This document shows, piece after piece, positions 55,649-64,000 of a stretch of DNA of 64,000 nucleotides. The position numbers were made by a program, and so were the translations under genes. Where the stretch lies: positions 1 to 64,000 of the forward strand of contig NZ_NJGV01000022.1 of the NCBI RefSeq assembly GCF_002213425.1, given 5' to 3'. How positions within the stretch are numbered: position 1 is the stretch's first letter; every line of letters begins with the position of its first letter. Below the pieces are notes generated by a model, which worked only from the letters and a program-made list of their open reading frames with translations, was not told the origin of the DNA and did not search any database. This stretch comes from Herbaspirillum aquaticum. GTDB lineage: Bacteria; Pseudomonadota; Gammaproteobacteria; Burkholderiales; Burkholderiaceae_D.

Positions 55649-55970
55649 TGAATTCTCCTTCGGTTTGCTGCCAGATTGCCCATACGGCAAGTCGTGCCAG
55701 GGCATTACAATAGCGGAATGAACAAGGTGGAGCGCAAGCCGGCCCACCATGACGCAATGATGCATGCGGCCAGCGAGAACTACGCTCAACAGATGACATC
55801 CGGGACGACCTGGAAATGAAGCTCTCGCCACCTGCCCCGGCCAGGAACTATCCGCGCTGCGCGCGGGTCAGGCCAGGGTGGCGTGCGCCGCCAGCCCTCA
55901 TCCTACCCGACTTGCCCTGCGGCGCGTCAGGCCGGCCGCCTCAACCGACAACCGATGATGCAGTGAATCA
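55649..55970. other. Intergenic region between fpr and tamA
   Basis: These 322 bases carry the fpr promoter (minus) and the tamA promoter (plus). A 33-codon plus-strand frame at 55718-55819 (MNKVERKPAHHDAMMHAASE...) has a TACAAT box seven bases upstream but no ribosome site, and is only a weak candidate for a small protein or leader. A GC-rich stretch near 55900 has no obvious structure. Confidence 0.35.
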
Positions 55971-57746
55971 ATGACTTGGACCCGCAGCCTGGCCATCGCC
56001 TTTTTCTTTTGTGCCGCCGACACCGCCCATGCCGCCTACAAGGTACAGATCGACGCACCCAAGCCGGTGCAGTCGCTGCTGAAGGATTTCCTGGATATCT
56101 CGCGCTACCAGGACCGCGACGACATCAGCGATGAACAACTCAAGTTCATGATGGATACCGCCGGCGACCAGGTGCGCGAACTGACCTCCACGGAAGGTTA
56201 TTTCACACCGCTCACCAAGGTCAGTGAACAAACGGAGGGCGCGGCCGAAGGCAAGCAAGCCGTGCGCCGCATCACCATCAGCGTGGACCCCGGCCCGCGT
56301 ACCGACATCAGCACGGCCGACATCAGCGTCACGGGTGTGGCCGCGCAGGACGACCAGGCCACGGTGGCGCGCATTCGCGAGGATTGGTCGCTGCCGGTGG
56401 GCCAGGCCTTCCGCCAGGAAGACTGGAACCGTGCAAAGAACGCCGGCCTGGAGAAACTGCAGCAAAAGAAATACGCCGCCGCCCGCATCGCCAGCTCCGA
56501 GGCGCGCGTCGATCCGGACGAACACCAGGCCGACCTGGCCGTGCGTTATGACAGCGGCCCGGCTTTCACATTGGGGGCATTGCAGATCACCGGCACGCGG
56601 CGCTATCCGGAAAGCATCATCCGCAACGTCAATCCGCTCGCCGTGGGTGAGCCCTATGATGTCAACCGCCTGCTGGCCCTGCAGCGGCAGATCCAGAATA
56701 CGCCCTATTTTTCCAATGCCATCGTGGCCATCGATGACGATCCGGCGCACCCGGAGCAAACGCCGGTGAAGGTGCAGGTCACCGAATTCCCGGCCCAGCG
56801 CATCCGCGCCGGGGTGGGCTACAGTACCGATACCGGCGCCCAGGTCGAAGGCCGCTATTCGCACTACAACGTATTCAACAAGGCCTACGTCTTCGACAGC
56901 CAACTGCGACTGGAACAGAAGCGGCAATATGGCGTGCTGTCGCTGGCCATGCCGCCGGATGAAAAAGCCTTCGTCAACAGCATCAACAGCTCCTACGACC
57001 GCACCAAGCTCGAAGGCATCGACCTGCGCAGCCAGCAGGTCGGTTTCAAGCGTGCGCGCAACAGCGAGAACTACGACACCACCTACTCGCTCACCTACTA
57101 CCGCGACGAACTGAGCCAGGAAGACGGCAGCACCCTGCCCGCCAACACCATCGTCACCCCCGGCAAGCACCGTGCGCTGGTGCCGGGCTTTGCGTGGTCG
57201 CGCCGCAATGTCGATGATCCGATCTTCCCGCGTAAAGGCAATCTGCTGACGCTGGAAGCCGGCTTCGCGCTCAAGGGCTTGCTGACTGACCAGAGCTTCT
57301 CGCGGCTGTATGGCCGCTTCAAGCAGTTCGTCCCGGTCGGCCGGCGCGACATCGTGGTGCTGCGCGCCGAACTGGGCGGGGTCTTCACCGCCGGCCGTGC
57401 GGGCGCGGTGCCGCCCTCGCTGCTGTTCCGTACCGGCGGCAATGACTCGGTGCGCGGCTACAGCTACCAGAGCATCGGCAATGAGCAGAACGGCACCGTC
57501 TATCCGACCAAGTACCTGGCCGTGGGCAGTTCCGAATACCAGCGCTGGTTCAGTGAGAACTGGGGTGCGGCGGTGTTTTACGACATGGGTGCGGCGGCCG
57601 ACAACTGGAACAACAAGACCTTCTATCACGGCGTCGGTACCGGCGCGCGCTGGCGCAGTCCGGTCGGCACGCTCAACCTGGACCTGGCCTATGGCATCCA
57701 GAAGCGCCAGATCCGGCCGCACATCTCGCTGGGCATCGCCTTCTAG
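55971..57746 (+). CDS. tamA: Outer-membrane translocation/assembly protein TamA
   Basis: This 591-residue BamA-superfamily (Omp85) protein has a signal peptide (SLAIAFFFCAADTAHA), three POTRA domains (about 22-270, including FTLGALQITGTRRYPESIIR) and a C-terminal 16-stranded barrel. The barrel carries the conserved loop GGNDSVRGYSYQSIG, the lid motif of the family, and a terminal Phe (SLGIAF). With TamB it forms an inner-to-outer-membrane bridge for protein insertion and phospholipid transport. It precedes tamB by 54 bases. Confidence 0.93.
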   Translation: MTWTRSLAIAFFFCAADTAHAAYKVQIDAPKPVQSLLKDFLDISRYQDRDDISDEQLKFMMDTAGDQVRELTSTEGYFTPLTKVSEQTEGAAEGKQAVRRITISVDPGPRTDISTADISVTGVAAQDDQATVARIREDWSLPVGQAFRQEDWNRAKNAGLEKLQQKKYAAARIASSEARVDPDEHQADLAVRYDSGPAFTLGALQITGTRRYPESIIRNVNPLAVGEPYDVNRLLALQRQIQNTPYFSNAIVAIDDDPAHPEQTPVKVQVTEFPAQRIRAGVGYSTDTGAQVEGRYSHYNVFNKAYVFDSQLRLEQKRQYGVLSLAMPPDEKAFVNSINSSYDRTKLEGIDLRSQQVGFKRARNSENYDTTYSLTYYRDELSQEDGSTLPANTIVTPGKHRALVPGFAWSRRNVDDPIFPRKGNLLTLEAGFALKGLLTDQSFSRLYGRFKQFVPVGRRDIVVLRAELGGVFTAGRAGAVPPSLLFRTGGNDSVRGYSYQSIGNEQNGTVYPTKYLAVGSSEYQRWFSENWGAAVFYDMGAAADNWNNKTFYHGVGTGARWRSPVGTLNLDLAYGIQKRQIRPHISLGIAF

Positions 57747-57800
57747 CGTGGCCCGGACCCGGCCGCCTCACCATGAACTGAATTCGAATCACCACCCAGC

Positions 57801-60800
57801 ATGAGCGAACCGCAACACGATCCGCAGCAAGCCCCTTCCGCACCGCCGCCGCGCCGTCGCGCCAGCCATGGCCGCCGCATCGCCGCGTGGAGCGGTGGTA
57901 CCGTGGCCGTGCTGGTGCTGGCAGCCGCTGGTGCCGCCCTGTATGCCACCCAGACCGAGAGCGGTGCACGCCTGGTCTGGAATACCGCCGTCAAGACCCT
58001 GGAGGGCAAGCTCTCTGGCCAGCTGCTCGGCGGTACCATCGCCGATGGCCTGCGCTTGCGCGACCTGCACTACCAGGATGAGAAGCGCATCCTCGACATC
58101 GACAGCGTGGAGGCACGCTGGCATCTGGCGCTGCTGCAACGCCGGTTCAGTCTCGATTACCTGCGCGTGGGCAAGGTGCGCCTGAACCAGCAACCCTCGC
58201 CGTCCGAACCGAGCAGCATGCCGGACTCACTGGAGATCCCGCTGGCGCTGGACATCGGCGAGATCAGCCTGGCCAGCCTCAGCCTGACCCAAGGCACGTC
58301 CACCACCGAACTCTCCAAGCTGAAATTGCACGGCAACTCCGACGGCGTGCAGCACACGCTGGTGCTCGACAGCCTCACCACGCCTTTTGGCGACGCCACT
58401 GCCCTGCTGCACCTGAACGGCAAGCAGCCCTTCGCCATCGGCGGCGGGCTGGAGTTGGCCGGCGCCTACCAATACGGCCAGGACAAGGAGCAATACCAGC
58501 TGGCTGCACAGCTGTCGGGCTCGCTGCAGGAACTGGGCATCGCCCTCACCGCCAGCGGCGACAAGCTCAAGGGCCATGCCGACGTCGTCGCCACGCCCTT
58601 TGCCAGCGTGCCGCTCAAGCGGGCCAAGGTGGACCTGCAACACATCAATCCGCAAGCCTTCAACGCCGCCGCACCGGCCGCCGACCTGAACCTGCGCGCC
58701 GACCTCGCGCCCCCGGCTGGCCTGGCCGCCGACGCACCGTTGCAAGTGGCCGGCCGTATCGAGATCGCCAATGCCCGCCCCGGCAGCCTGGACCAGCAAC
58801 GCCTGCCGCTGCTCTCGGCCAGCGCCGACCTGACACTGGACTTGCAGCAGCAAACCCTGACGCGGCTGGACATCCGGCTGCCGCAGCAGGGGCGCATCGA
58901 AGGCAGCGGCCAGTTCCGGCCCGGCAGCAGCGAACCCGGCAAGCAGGAAGCGCTGTCCGGGCAATTCAAGCTGCAGGTCAGCGAGCTCGACCTGAACCAG
59001 CTGCACCACCAGGTACGCCCGACCCGGCTCTCGGGCCCGGTGGAGGTCACGCTCGCTCCCGACGCACAGCAACTCCTGCTGAGCCTGCAGGACAGCACCC
59101 TCAAGCTGCACCTCGACAGCGTGATCGCAAAGGACCGCGTGCAGCTGCGGGAGGCCTCGCTGACCGCCGGCAAGTCGCGCCTGGAAACCTCCGGCACGCT
59201 GCAGACCGTGGATGCCATGGAGTACGCCCTCAAGGGGCGGCTGGTGGACTTCGATCCGACCGCCGTGCTGCAAGCCGTGACACCGCCACCGGCAACGCCA
59301 GCCAAAGGCCGCAAGCGCGCTGCTGCAGCGGTCTCCAAGCCCATCCCGGCGCGCATCAACATGGATTTCAATGCGGCCGGTGCACTCTCGCCCGAACTGA
59401 AACTCAAGCTGGGTTTCCGCATCCACGACAGCACCTACGATGCCCTGCCCATGAGCGGCCAGGGCGACATCAACCTGGCCGGCATGCGTCTCTTGCCCAG
59501 CCGCGCCAATGTGCAGGTCGCCGGCAATACGCTGGACCTGGACGGCAGCTTCGGCGCCGCCCGCGACAAGCTCAAGCTCAAGGTCGACGCGCCGCAACTG
59601 GCGCGTCTGGGCTATGGACTGGCGGGCCTGTTGCGCGTGGATGGCATCCTCAGCGGCACGCGTGAGCGTCCCAACCTGCTGGCCAGCTTCCAGGCCGAGC
59701 AACTGGCCTTCGGCCCGCACAAGCTGCATCACCTGTCCGGCCAGAGCGAGTTGCACAGCAACCTGGCCGCTGGCGTGGCCTCGCCGGACAACCGCCTGGC
59801 CCTGACCCTGGAGGGCGATGGCTACAGCGGCCCGCAAGCCGAACTGGCACGCCTGGGACTCAAACTCGATGGCACCTATGCCAGCCACACGCTGGCCCTG
59901 CAAGCCAAGGGCAAGGTCGCCGACCAGGTCCTGGACCTGAACCTGGCCGCCCGTGGCAAGGTCACCGAAAAAACCCGCGGCAGCTATGGCTGGGCCGGCA
60001 GCCTTGACCAGCTCAGCAACCAGGGCTTGCCGCGCATTGCCATGGCCAGCCCGCTTGCGCTGGAGGCGTCGGCCGATGGCGTCGAGGCCGGCAGCACCCG
60101 CATCGAGATCGACCGCATGGCCCTCGACCTGAAACGGCTGTCCTATCGCCAGGGCCGCCTCGCTTCGGCCGGCCAGGTGCGCGCGCTGGACGTAGGCCGG
60201 GTGCTGGAACTGGTGCAGCAGTTCACCGGCACGCCGCCACCGGTCAAGACCGACCTGGTGCTCGACAGCGACTGGGACTTCAGCCTGGCCGAGACCGCCA
60301 GCGGCTTCCTGCAGATTGCGCGCAAGTCGGGCGATGTGCGGGTGACTACCAGCGTCGGTGAAGCGGCGCTGGGCCTGTCCGAACTGCAGCTGCGCAGCCA
60401 GTTCCAGGGCGAACGGATGAACGTGAGCGGCCGCGTCAACGCCGCCCGCATCGGGACGCTTGCGCTCGGCGGGGACATCGGACTGCGCCGGGTGGATGCG
60501 CTGCTGGCGCTGGCCGCCGAGTCACCGCTGAACCTCAAGGCCACTCTCGATGTGCCCGAACTCAAGCGCGTGGGCGACCTGATCGGCCCGCAAGTGAGCC
60601 TCAACGGCAAGCTGGCCGCCACGCTCACCGCCGCTGGCACGCTGGCGCAACCGCGTCTTTCCGGGGCCATCAATGGCGACAACCTGGCCGTGACCGAATT
60701 CGACCAGGGCATCCAGTTGAAGGAAGGCATTGTGCGCATCGTCATGGACAGCAACGTGATCGATCTGCGCCAGATCGAATTCCACGGCGGACGCGGCACC

Positions 60801-61826
60801 CTGCGCGCCGGTGGCAAGATCCAGCTGGGCAACGACAATCCCGACCTCAACGCCACCCTCACCGCCGACCACCTGGAACTGTTCGCCAGCCCCGACCGCC
60901 AGCTGATGCTCTCCGGGGAAGGCAAGATCAGCAACGTCAACGAGCAGTTGCGCGTGGATGGCAAGTTCACCGTGGATCGGGCCCTCTTCGACCTGCCCAA
61001 GAGCAGCGCGCCCAAGCTGGGCGATGACGTGGTCATCGTCAGCCGCAGCGGCAAGAACCGGGTGGGCGCGGCAGCCTCGTCGCAACAGAAACTGGAAGCG
61101 GCCACCGAAAAGCCGGCCAGCAAGTTCGCCCCGGTCATCAACCTGGCGCTCGACCTGGGCAATGACTTCCGCTTCCGTGGCAGTGGCGCTGACCTGCTTT
61201 TGCGCGGCGATATGAATGTTCGCAGCGAACCGCTCTCCCCGCTGCGCGCAACCGGCACCATCAACGTCGCCGAAGGCAGCTATGAAGCTTTTGGCACAAA
61301 GCTCAATATCGAGCGCGGCATCATCAACTTCCAGGGGCCGATTGCCAATCCCAACATCAACATCCTGGCCATGCGGCGCAACCAGGATGTCGAGGCCGGG
61401 GTATCGGTGACCGGGAACGCCAACCAGCCACGCGTGCAACTGGTGTCCGAACCCAATGTGCCGGATGACGAAAAGCTGTCCTGGATGATGTTCGGCCACG
61501 GCACCGACAGTTCCAGCATCGGCCAGCGCTCTGCCAGCAGCCAGGCCCTGGCGCTGGTGGGCAACATGGGCGGCAAGCGCATCGCCAAGGATTTCGGGCT
61601 GGACCAGTTCAGCATCGGCTCCAGCGAATCGGGGCTCACCGATGAACAGGTGGTCAACCTGGGCAAGGCCATCACCGAGAAGATCACGCTGGGCTATGAG
61701 CAAAGCCTGCAAGGTGCCGCCAGCGTGGCCAAGGCCACCTGGCAGATCTCGCGGCGCTGGTCGGTGGTGGCGCGGGCGGGGACCATCAATGGCCTCAACA
61801 TCCTGTTCAGCCGCCGTTACGACTGA
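57801..61826 (+). CDS. tamB: Translocation/assembly protein TamB (AsmA-like)
   Basis: This 1,341-residue protein has an N-terminal membrane anchor (GTVAVLVLAAAGAALYATQT) after an Arg-rich cytoplasmic tail, a very long beta-taco body of AsmA-like repeats and the conserved DUF490 C terminus (about 950-1341, with INVAEGSYEAFGTKLNIERG and VSVTGNANQPRVQLVSEP). TamB spans the periplasm and docks on TamA; family members move phospholipids or assist autotransporter assembly. Length is slightly above E. coli TamB. It is co-transcribed with tamA. Confidence 0.93.
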   Translation: MSEPQHDPQQAPSAPPPRRRASHGRRIAAWSGGTVAVLVLAAAGAALYATQTESGARLVWNTAVKTLEGKLSGQLLGGTIADGLRLRDLHYQDEKRILDIDSVEARWHLALLQRRFSLDYLRVGKVRLNQQPSPSEPSSMPDSLEIPLALDIGEISLASLSLTQGTSTTELSKLKLHGNSDGVQHTLVLDSLTTPFGDATALLHLNGKQPFAIGGGLELAGAYQYGQDKEQYQLAAQLSGSLQELGIALTASGDKLKGHADVVATPFASVPLKRAKVDLQHINPQAFNAAAPAADLNLRADLAPPAGLAADAPLQVAGRIEIANARPGSLDQQRLPLLSASADLTLDLQQQTLTRLDIRLPQQGRIEGSGQFRPGSSEPGKQEALSGQFKLQVSELDLNQLHHQVRPTRLSGPVEVTLAPDAQQLLLSLQDSTLKLHLDSVIAKDRVQLREASLTAGKSRLETSGTLQTVDAMEYALKGRLVDFDPTAVLQAVTPPPATPAKGRKRAAAAVSKPIPARINMDFNAAGALSPELKLKLGFRIHDSTYDALPMSGQGDINLAGMRLLPSRANVQVAGNTLDLDGSFGAARDKLKLKVDAPQLARLGYGLAGLLRVDGILSGTRERPNLLASFQAEQLAFGPHKLHHLSGQSELHSNLAAGVASPDNRLALTLEGDGYSGPQAELARLGLKLDGTYASHTLALQAKGKVADQVLDLNLAARGKVTEKTRGSYGWAGSLDQLSNQGLPRIAMASPLALEASADGVEAGSTRIEIDRMALDLKRLSYRQGRLASAGQVRALDVGRVLELVQQFTGTPPPVKTDLVLDSDWDFSLAETASGFLQIARKSGDVRVTTSVGEAALGLSELQLRSQFQGERMNVSGRVNAARIGTLALGGDIGLRRVDALLALAAESPLNLKATLDVPELKRVGDLIGPQVSLNGKLAATLTAAGTLAQPRLSGAINGDNLAVTEFDQGIQLKEGIVRIVMDSNVIDLRQIEFHGGRGTLRAGGKIQLGNDNPDLNATLTADHLELFASPDRQLMLSGEGKISNVNEQLRVDGKFTVDRALFDLPKSSAPKLGDDVVIVSRSGKNRVGAAASSQQKLEAATEKPASKFAPVINLALDLGNDFRFRGSGADLLLRGDMNVRSEPLSPLRATGTINVAEGSYEAFGTKLNIERGIINFQGPIANPNINILAMRRNQDVEAGVSVTGNANQPRVQLVSEPNVPDDEKLSWMMFGHGTDSSSIGQRSASSQALALVGNMGGKRIAKDFGLDQFSIGSSESGLTDEQVVNLGKAITEKITLGYEQSLQGAASVAKATWQISRRWSVVARAGTINGLNILFSRRYD

Positions 61827-62033
61827 AACGAAAAGGACGCGCGATACCGGCAGGCAACGACCCCGGCACTAGTGATAGACCGGGCTCGGGCTTGCCCTTG
61901 CGAGGGGGGAATCTGTTAATCTCCACACAAGTTCAGGACATCCCTGATAGACGCGCCCAAGAGCTGACACAACAATGCAACAGGGCAACAAAGGCGCCGG
62001 GGGGCGAAGCCGTTTCCGGGGGAAAGCGACAAC

Positions 62034-63593
62034 ATGCCAGGACAAAGAATTCAGCGTGCATCCAGGACAGCCAAGCTGTTCGTGGTCGTGGTCTGTCTCA
62101 TCATCGTGGTGCTGGAGGCCTGGTCGGCCTGGCGGGCCTATGAGGTCGCCGGCGACGAGGCCATCCGCAACGCCTCCAACATGGCCCTGGCCCTGACCCA
62201 GCATGCCGACCAGTCCTTCAAGGAGATCGACGTGGTGCTGCTGGGCATCCAGGAGCACATGGAATATGACGGCCCCGGCGTAGCCGGGCGCCAGCGTACC
62301 CACGACTTCATGGTGGCCTCTGTTGCGGCCGTGCCGCAGCTGGCCAGCCTGACGGTATTCGACGAAGAGGGCCTGGCCATCGGCTCCTCGCAGTCCACGC
62401 TGGAACATCGCTACATCCAGGATGACTACTTCCTGCATCACCAGCGCGTGCGCACCGACCAGGCCTACATCGGCAAGCCCATGCGCAGCCGCACCACCGG
62501 CCAGTGGATCGTGACCATGAGCCGGCGCGTCAACCATGCTGACGGCAGCTTCGCCGGGGTAGTCGTGGCCGACGTGGACCTGGCGCACTTCCAGCGCTAT
62601 TACGAACAGTTCGCCATCGGCCGGGACGGTGCGATCCTCTTCGGGCTCACCGAAGGCAGCGTGATCTATCGCCAGCCGCTGCTGAGCGATTCCATCGGGC
62701 GGGACCTGTCCAAGTCGGTGCTGCTGACGCAATACGTGAGCAAAGCGGATCAGGGCAGCTTCGAGATGCGCTCCCCGCGCGACGACATCGTGCGCCTGAC
62801 CAGCTTCCAGCGCTGCAGCCTCTATCCCCTCTTCGTGGCGGTAGCCCTGGCCAAGGACGACGTGCTGGAAGACTGGACGCGGCGCGTCTGGATCCGCGGC
62901 GTGGCGGTGCTGCTGCTGCTGGTCATCATCGGTTTTGGCGGCAACCGCCTGGTGGCACAAGTGGCCGGGCGTGAAAATGCCGAACTGGAAGCCATCACGG
63001 CCCGTACCGAACTGGAGCGGCTCTATCGCACCCTGGAGGCGCAGTCGCAGAAGGATGGCCTGACCGACGTCTTCAACCGCCGCTACTTCGACGCCGCCCT
63101 GACGGCCGAGCTGGCGCGCCTGAACCGTTCCGGGGAATCGCTCTCGCTGATCATGGTCGATGTGGACCACTTCAAGCGCTACAACGATACCTACGGACAC
63201 GCCGCCGGCGACATCTGCCTCAGGCAGGTGGCAGCCGCCCTCAACAGCGTGGCGCGCCGCCAGGGCGACATCGTGGCGCGCTACGGCGGCGAGGAATTCG
63301 CGCTGATCCTGCCCAACTGCAACGCCGCCAGTGCCAATGCGATCTCCAACCGCCTGGTGCAGGCGGTGCGTGCGCTCGATATCCCGCACGAAGGCAGTTC
63401 GGTAGGCCACGTCACCATCAGCGTGGGCGCGGCCAGCCTGGCCAGCGGCAAGGGTGCCCAGGTCGATGCCCGCGAACTGATCGATACCGCCGATGCGGCC
63501 CTCTATCGCGCCAAGGAGCAAGGGCGCGACCGCGCCATCCAGCACGACTATCCGCGCTTGTCCGTGATCCCCGACTATCCTGGCCTGAGGTGA
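62034..63593 (+). CDS. Membrane diguanylate cyclase with Cache-type sensor, second copy
   Basis: This 519-residue protein has the same length and layout as the cyclase at 24.4-25.9 kb: TM1 (KLFVVVVCLIIVVLEAWSAW), a periplasmic Cache-like sensor with shared blocks (YIGKPMRSRTTGQWIVTMSR), TM2 (GVAVLLLLVIIGFGGNRLVA) and GGDEF with GGEEF plus an RxxD inhibitory site (RQGD). A GGGGGAAAGCGACAAC region precedes the ATG. It produces cyclic di-GMP from GTP. It is followed after three bases by a small unknown gene. The two cyclases are paralogs probably tuned to different ligands. Confidence 0.92.
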   Translation: MPGQRIQRASRTAKLFVVVVCLIIVVLEAWSAWRAYEVAGDEAIRNASNMALALTQHADQSFKEIDVVLLGIQEHMEYDGPGVAGRQRTHDFMVASVAAVPQLASLTVFDEEGLAIGSSQSTLEHRYIQDDYFLHHQRVRTDQAYIGKPMRSRTTGQWIVTMSRRVNHADGSFAGVVVADVDLAHFQRYYEQFAIGRDGAILFGLTEGSVIYRQPLLSDSIGRDLSKSVLLTQYVSKADQGSFEMRSPRDDIVRLTSFQRCSLYPLFVAVALAKDDVLEDWTRRVWIRGVAVLLLLVIIGFGGNRLVAQVAGRENAELEAITARTELERLYRTLEAQSQKDGLTDVFNRRYFDAALTAELARLNRSGESLSLIMVDVDHFKRYNDTYGHAAGDICLRQVAAALNSVARRQGDIVARYGGEEFALILPNCNAASANAISNRLVQAVRALDIPHEGSSVGHVTISVGAASLASGKGAQVDARELIDTADAALYRAKEQGRDRAIQHDYPRLSVIPDYPGLR

Positions 63594-63596
63594 ACG

Positions 63597-63959
63597 ATGC
63601 GCTGCCTGATCCGCTACCAGCTGCGCGACGAAGAAACGCCAGCCCACCATGAATTCAGCACCGAGGCCTCCGATGCCGAACAGGTCATCCAGCACCTGAC
63701 CGAATTCCTGCATCCCGAAGTGGTCTTCGAATTCCTGCCACTGGTGCCAGGCCAAGAGGGCAGCATCCCGCAACTGCGCGCCCGCATGGCGCATGCACGT
63801 GATTACCTGGAACAATATTGCGGGCTCAAGAGCCTGTCCTACATGCTGCTGCCGGAAGGGGCCAGTTCGGCCCAGGGGAAATGGACCAGCGTACTGCTGG
63901 GCGGCCAGATCTCGTCGGCCGGCTTCAGCGAGGAAGACAGCCCGTCAAGCGGCCCCTGA
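63597..63959 (+). CDS. Unknown 120-residue protein encoded with a diguanylate cyclase
   Basis: The start codon follows the cyclase stop by three bases, indicating translational coupling. The protein is soluble and mixed alpha/beta (CLIRYQLRDEETPAHHEFST, AEQVIQHLTEFLHPEVVFEF), with no recognised family. A cyclic-di-GMP-related role is suggested only by the operon. The other cyclase of this window lacks such a partner. Confidence 0.65.
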   Translation: MRCLIRYQLRDEETPAHHEFSTEASDAEQVIQHLTEFLHPEVVFEFLPLVPGQEGSIPQLRARMAHARDYLEQYCGLKSLSYMLLPEGASSAQGKWTSVLLGGQISSAGFSEEDSPSSGP

Positions 63960-63972
63960 ACGCTCGGCGCCT

Positions 63973-64000
63973 TCAGGCGGCTTCGTCCGCCAGCCCCAGC
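63973..64000 (-). CDS. 3' end of a minus-strand gene cut by the window edge
   Basis: Reading the minus strand from the window edge gives ...LGLADEAA and TGA (TCA at 63973-63975), in the GC-rich codon style of the neighbourhood. It is probably the C terminus of a gene convergent with the 120-residue protein gene, but with nine codons visible no identity can be given. Confidence 0.35.

Noticed and set aside
55968-57722. 584-residue minus-strand frame over tamA, and similar long frames over tamB and the second cyclase (61869-63815)
   Set aside because: They are antisense to well-supported genes, with no ribosome site and no domain.

Overview
The window looks like chromosome of a high-GC betaproteobacterium, most likely an Oxalobacteraceae member close to Herbaspirillum. 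This is inferred from the flavour of the housekeeping proteins (Acs, class I fumarase, MurI, TamA/TamB, Fpr) and from GC-rich codon use. No rRNA is present and no database was consulted.

Layout. (1) 0.15-1.3 kb: an FMNH2-dependent alkanesulfonate monooxygenase (ssuD type), convergent with (2) a tightly packed minus-strand operon at 1.3-11.2 kb: FAD monooxygenase-like protein, a complete peptide-type ABC importer, an acyl-CoA thioesterase/BAAT-like enzyme, two carboxymuconolactone-decarboxylase (CMD) fold proteins, one with a full AhpD-type active site, and a lipoyl-carrier protein of the GcvH family. A LysR regulator lies upstream. (3) 12.6-15.1 kb: a cysteine desulfurase and a decay zone with an internally deleted metN and a higBA module whose toxin gene is frameshifted. 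(4) 15.4-28 kb: two tail-to-tail paralogous amino-acid binding proteins, an MCP, a secreted hydrolase, a CheY, a VOC/MarR divergent pair with two matching palindromes, a 272-bp palindromic element, a membrane diguanylate cyclase and an outer-membrane barrel. (5) 28-35.8 kb: a two-partner secretion locus (exoprotein with a 3' frameshift; transporter truncated and fused to an antisense integrase fragment) beside tRNA-Ser, read as the scar of a genomic island. (6) 36-41.8 kb: core genes acs, a YqhA-family membrane protein, fumarase, murI and tRNA-His. (7) 41.9-53.9 kb: a defective podovirus-like prophage (lysis, tail fibre, gp10-like hub, ejection-type proteins, excisionase-like protein, integrase) without capsid, portal, terminase or repressor genes; its right edge cuts an RcsB-like response regulator. 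(8) 54.8-64 kb: ferredoxin-NADP reductase, tamA-tamB, a second diguanylate cyclase of the same architecture as that at 24-26 kb, and a small unknown gene.

How the parts fit. The most coherent candidate system is the 1.3-11.2 kb operon. Several genes overlap by 4-8 bases, and it couples import of a peptide-like or conjugated substrate to flavin oxidation, thioester hydrolysis and a lipoyl/AhpD dithiol pair. AhpD of Mycobacterium is known to be reduced by a lipoylated protein, so the adjacent GcvH-like carrier may be a dedicated electron donor. Much of the rest is decay: at least six genes (metN, higB, tpsA end, tpsB, two integrases, the RcsB-like regulator) are broken, each with a locatable breakpoint.
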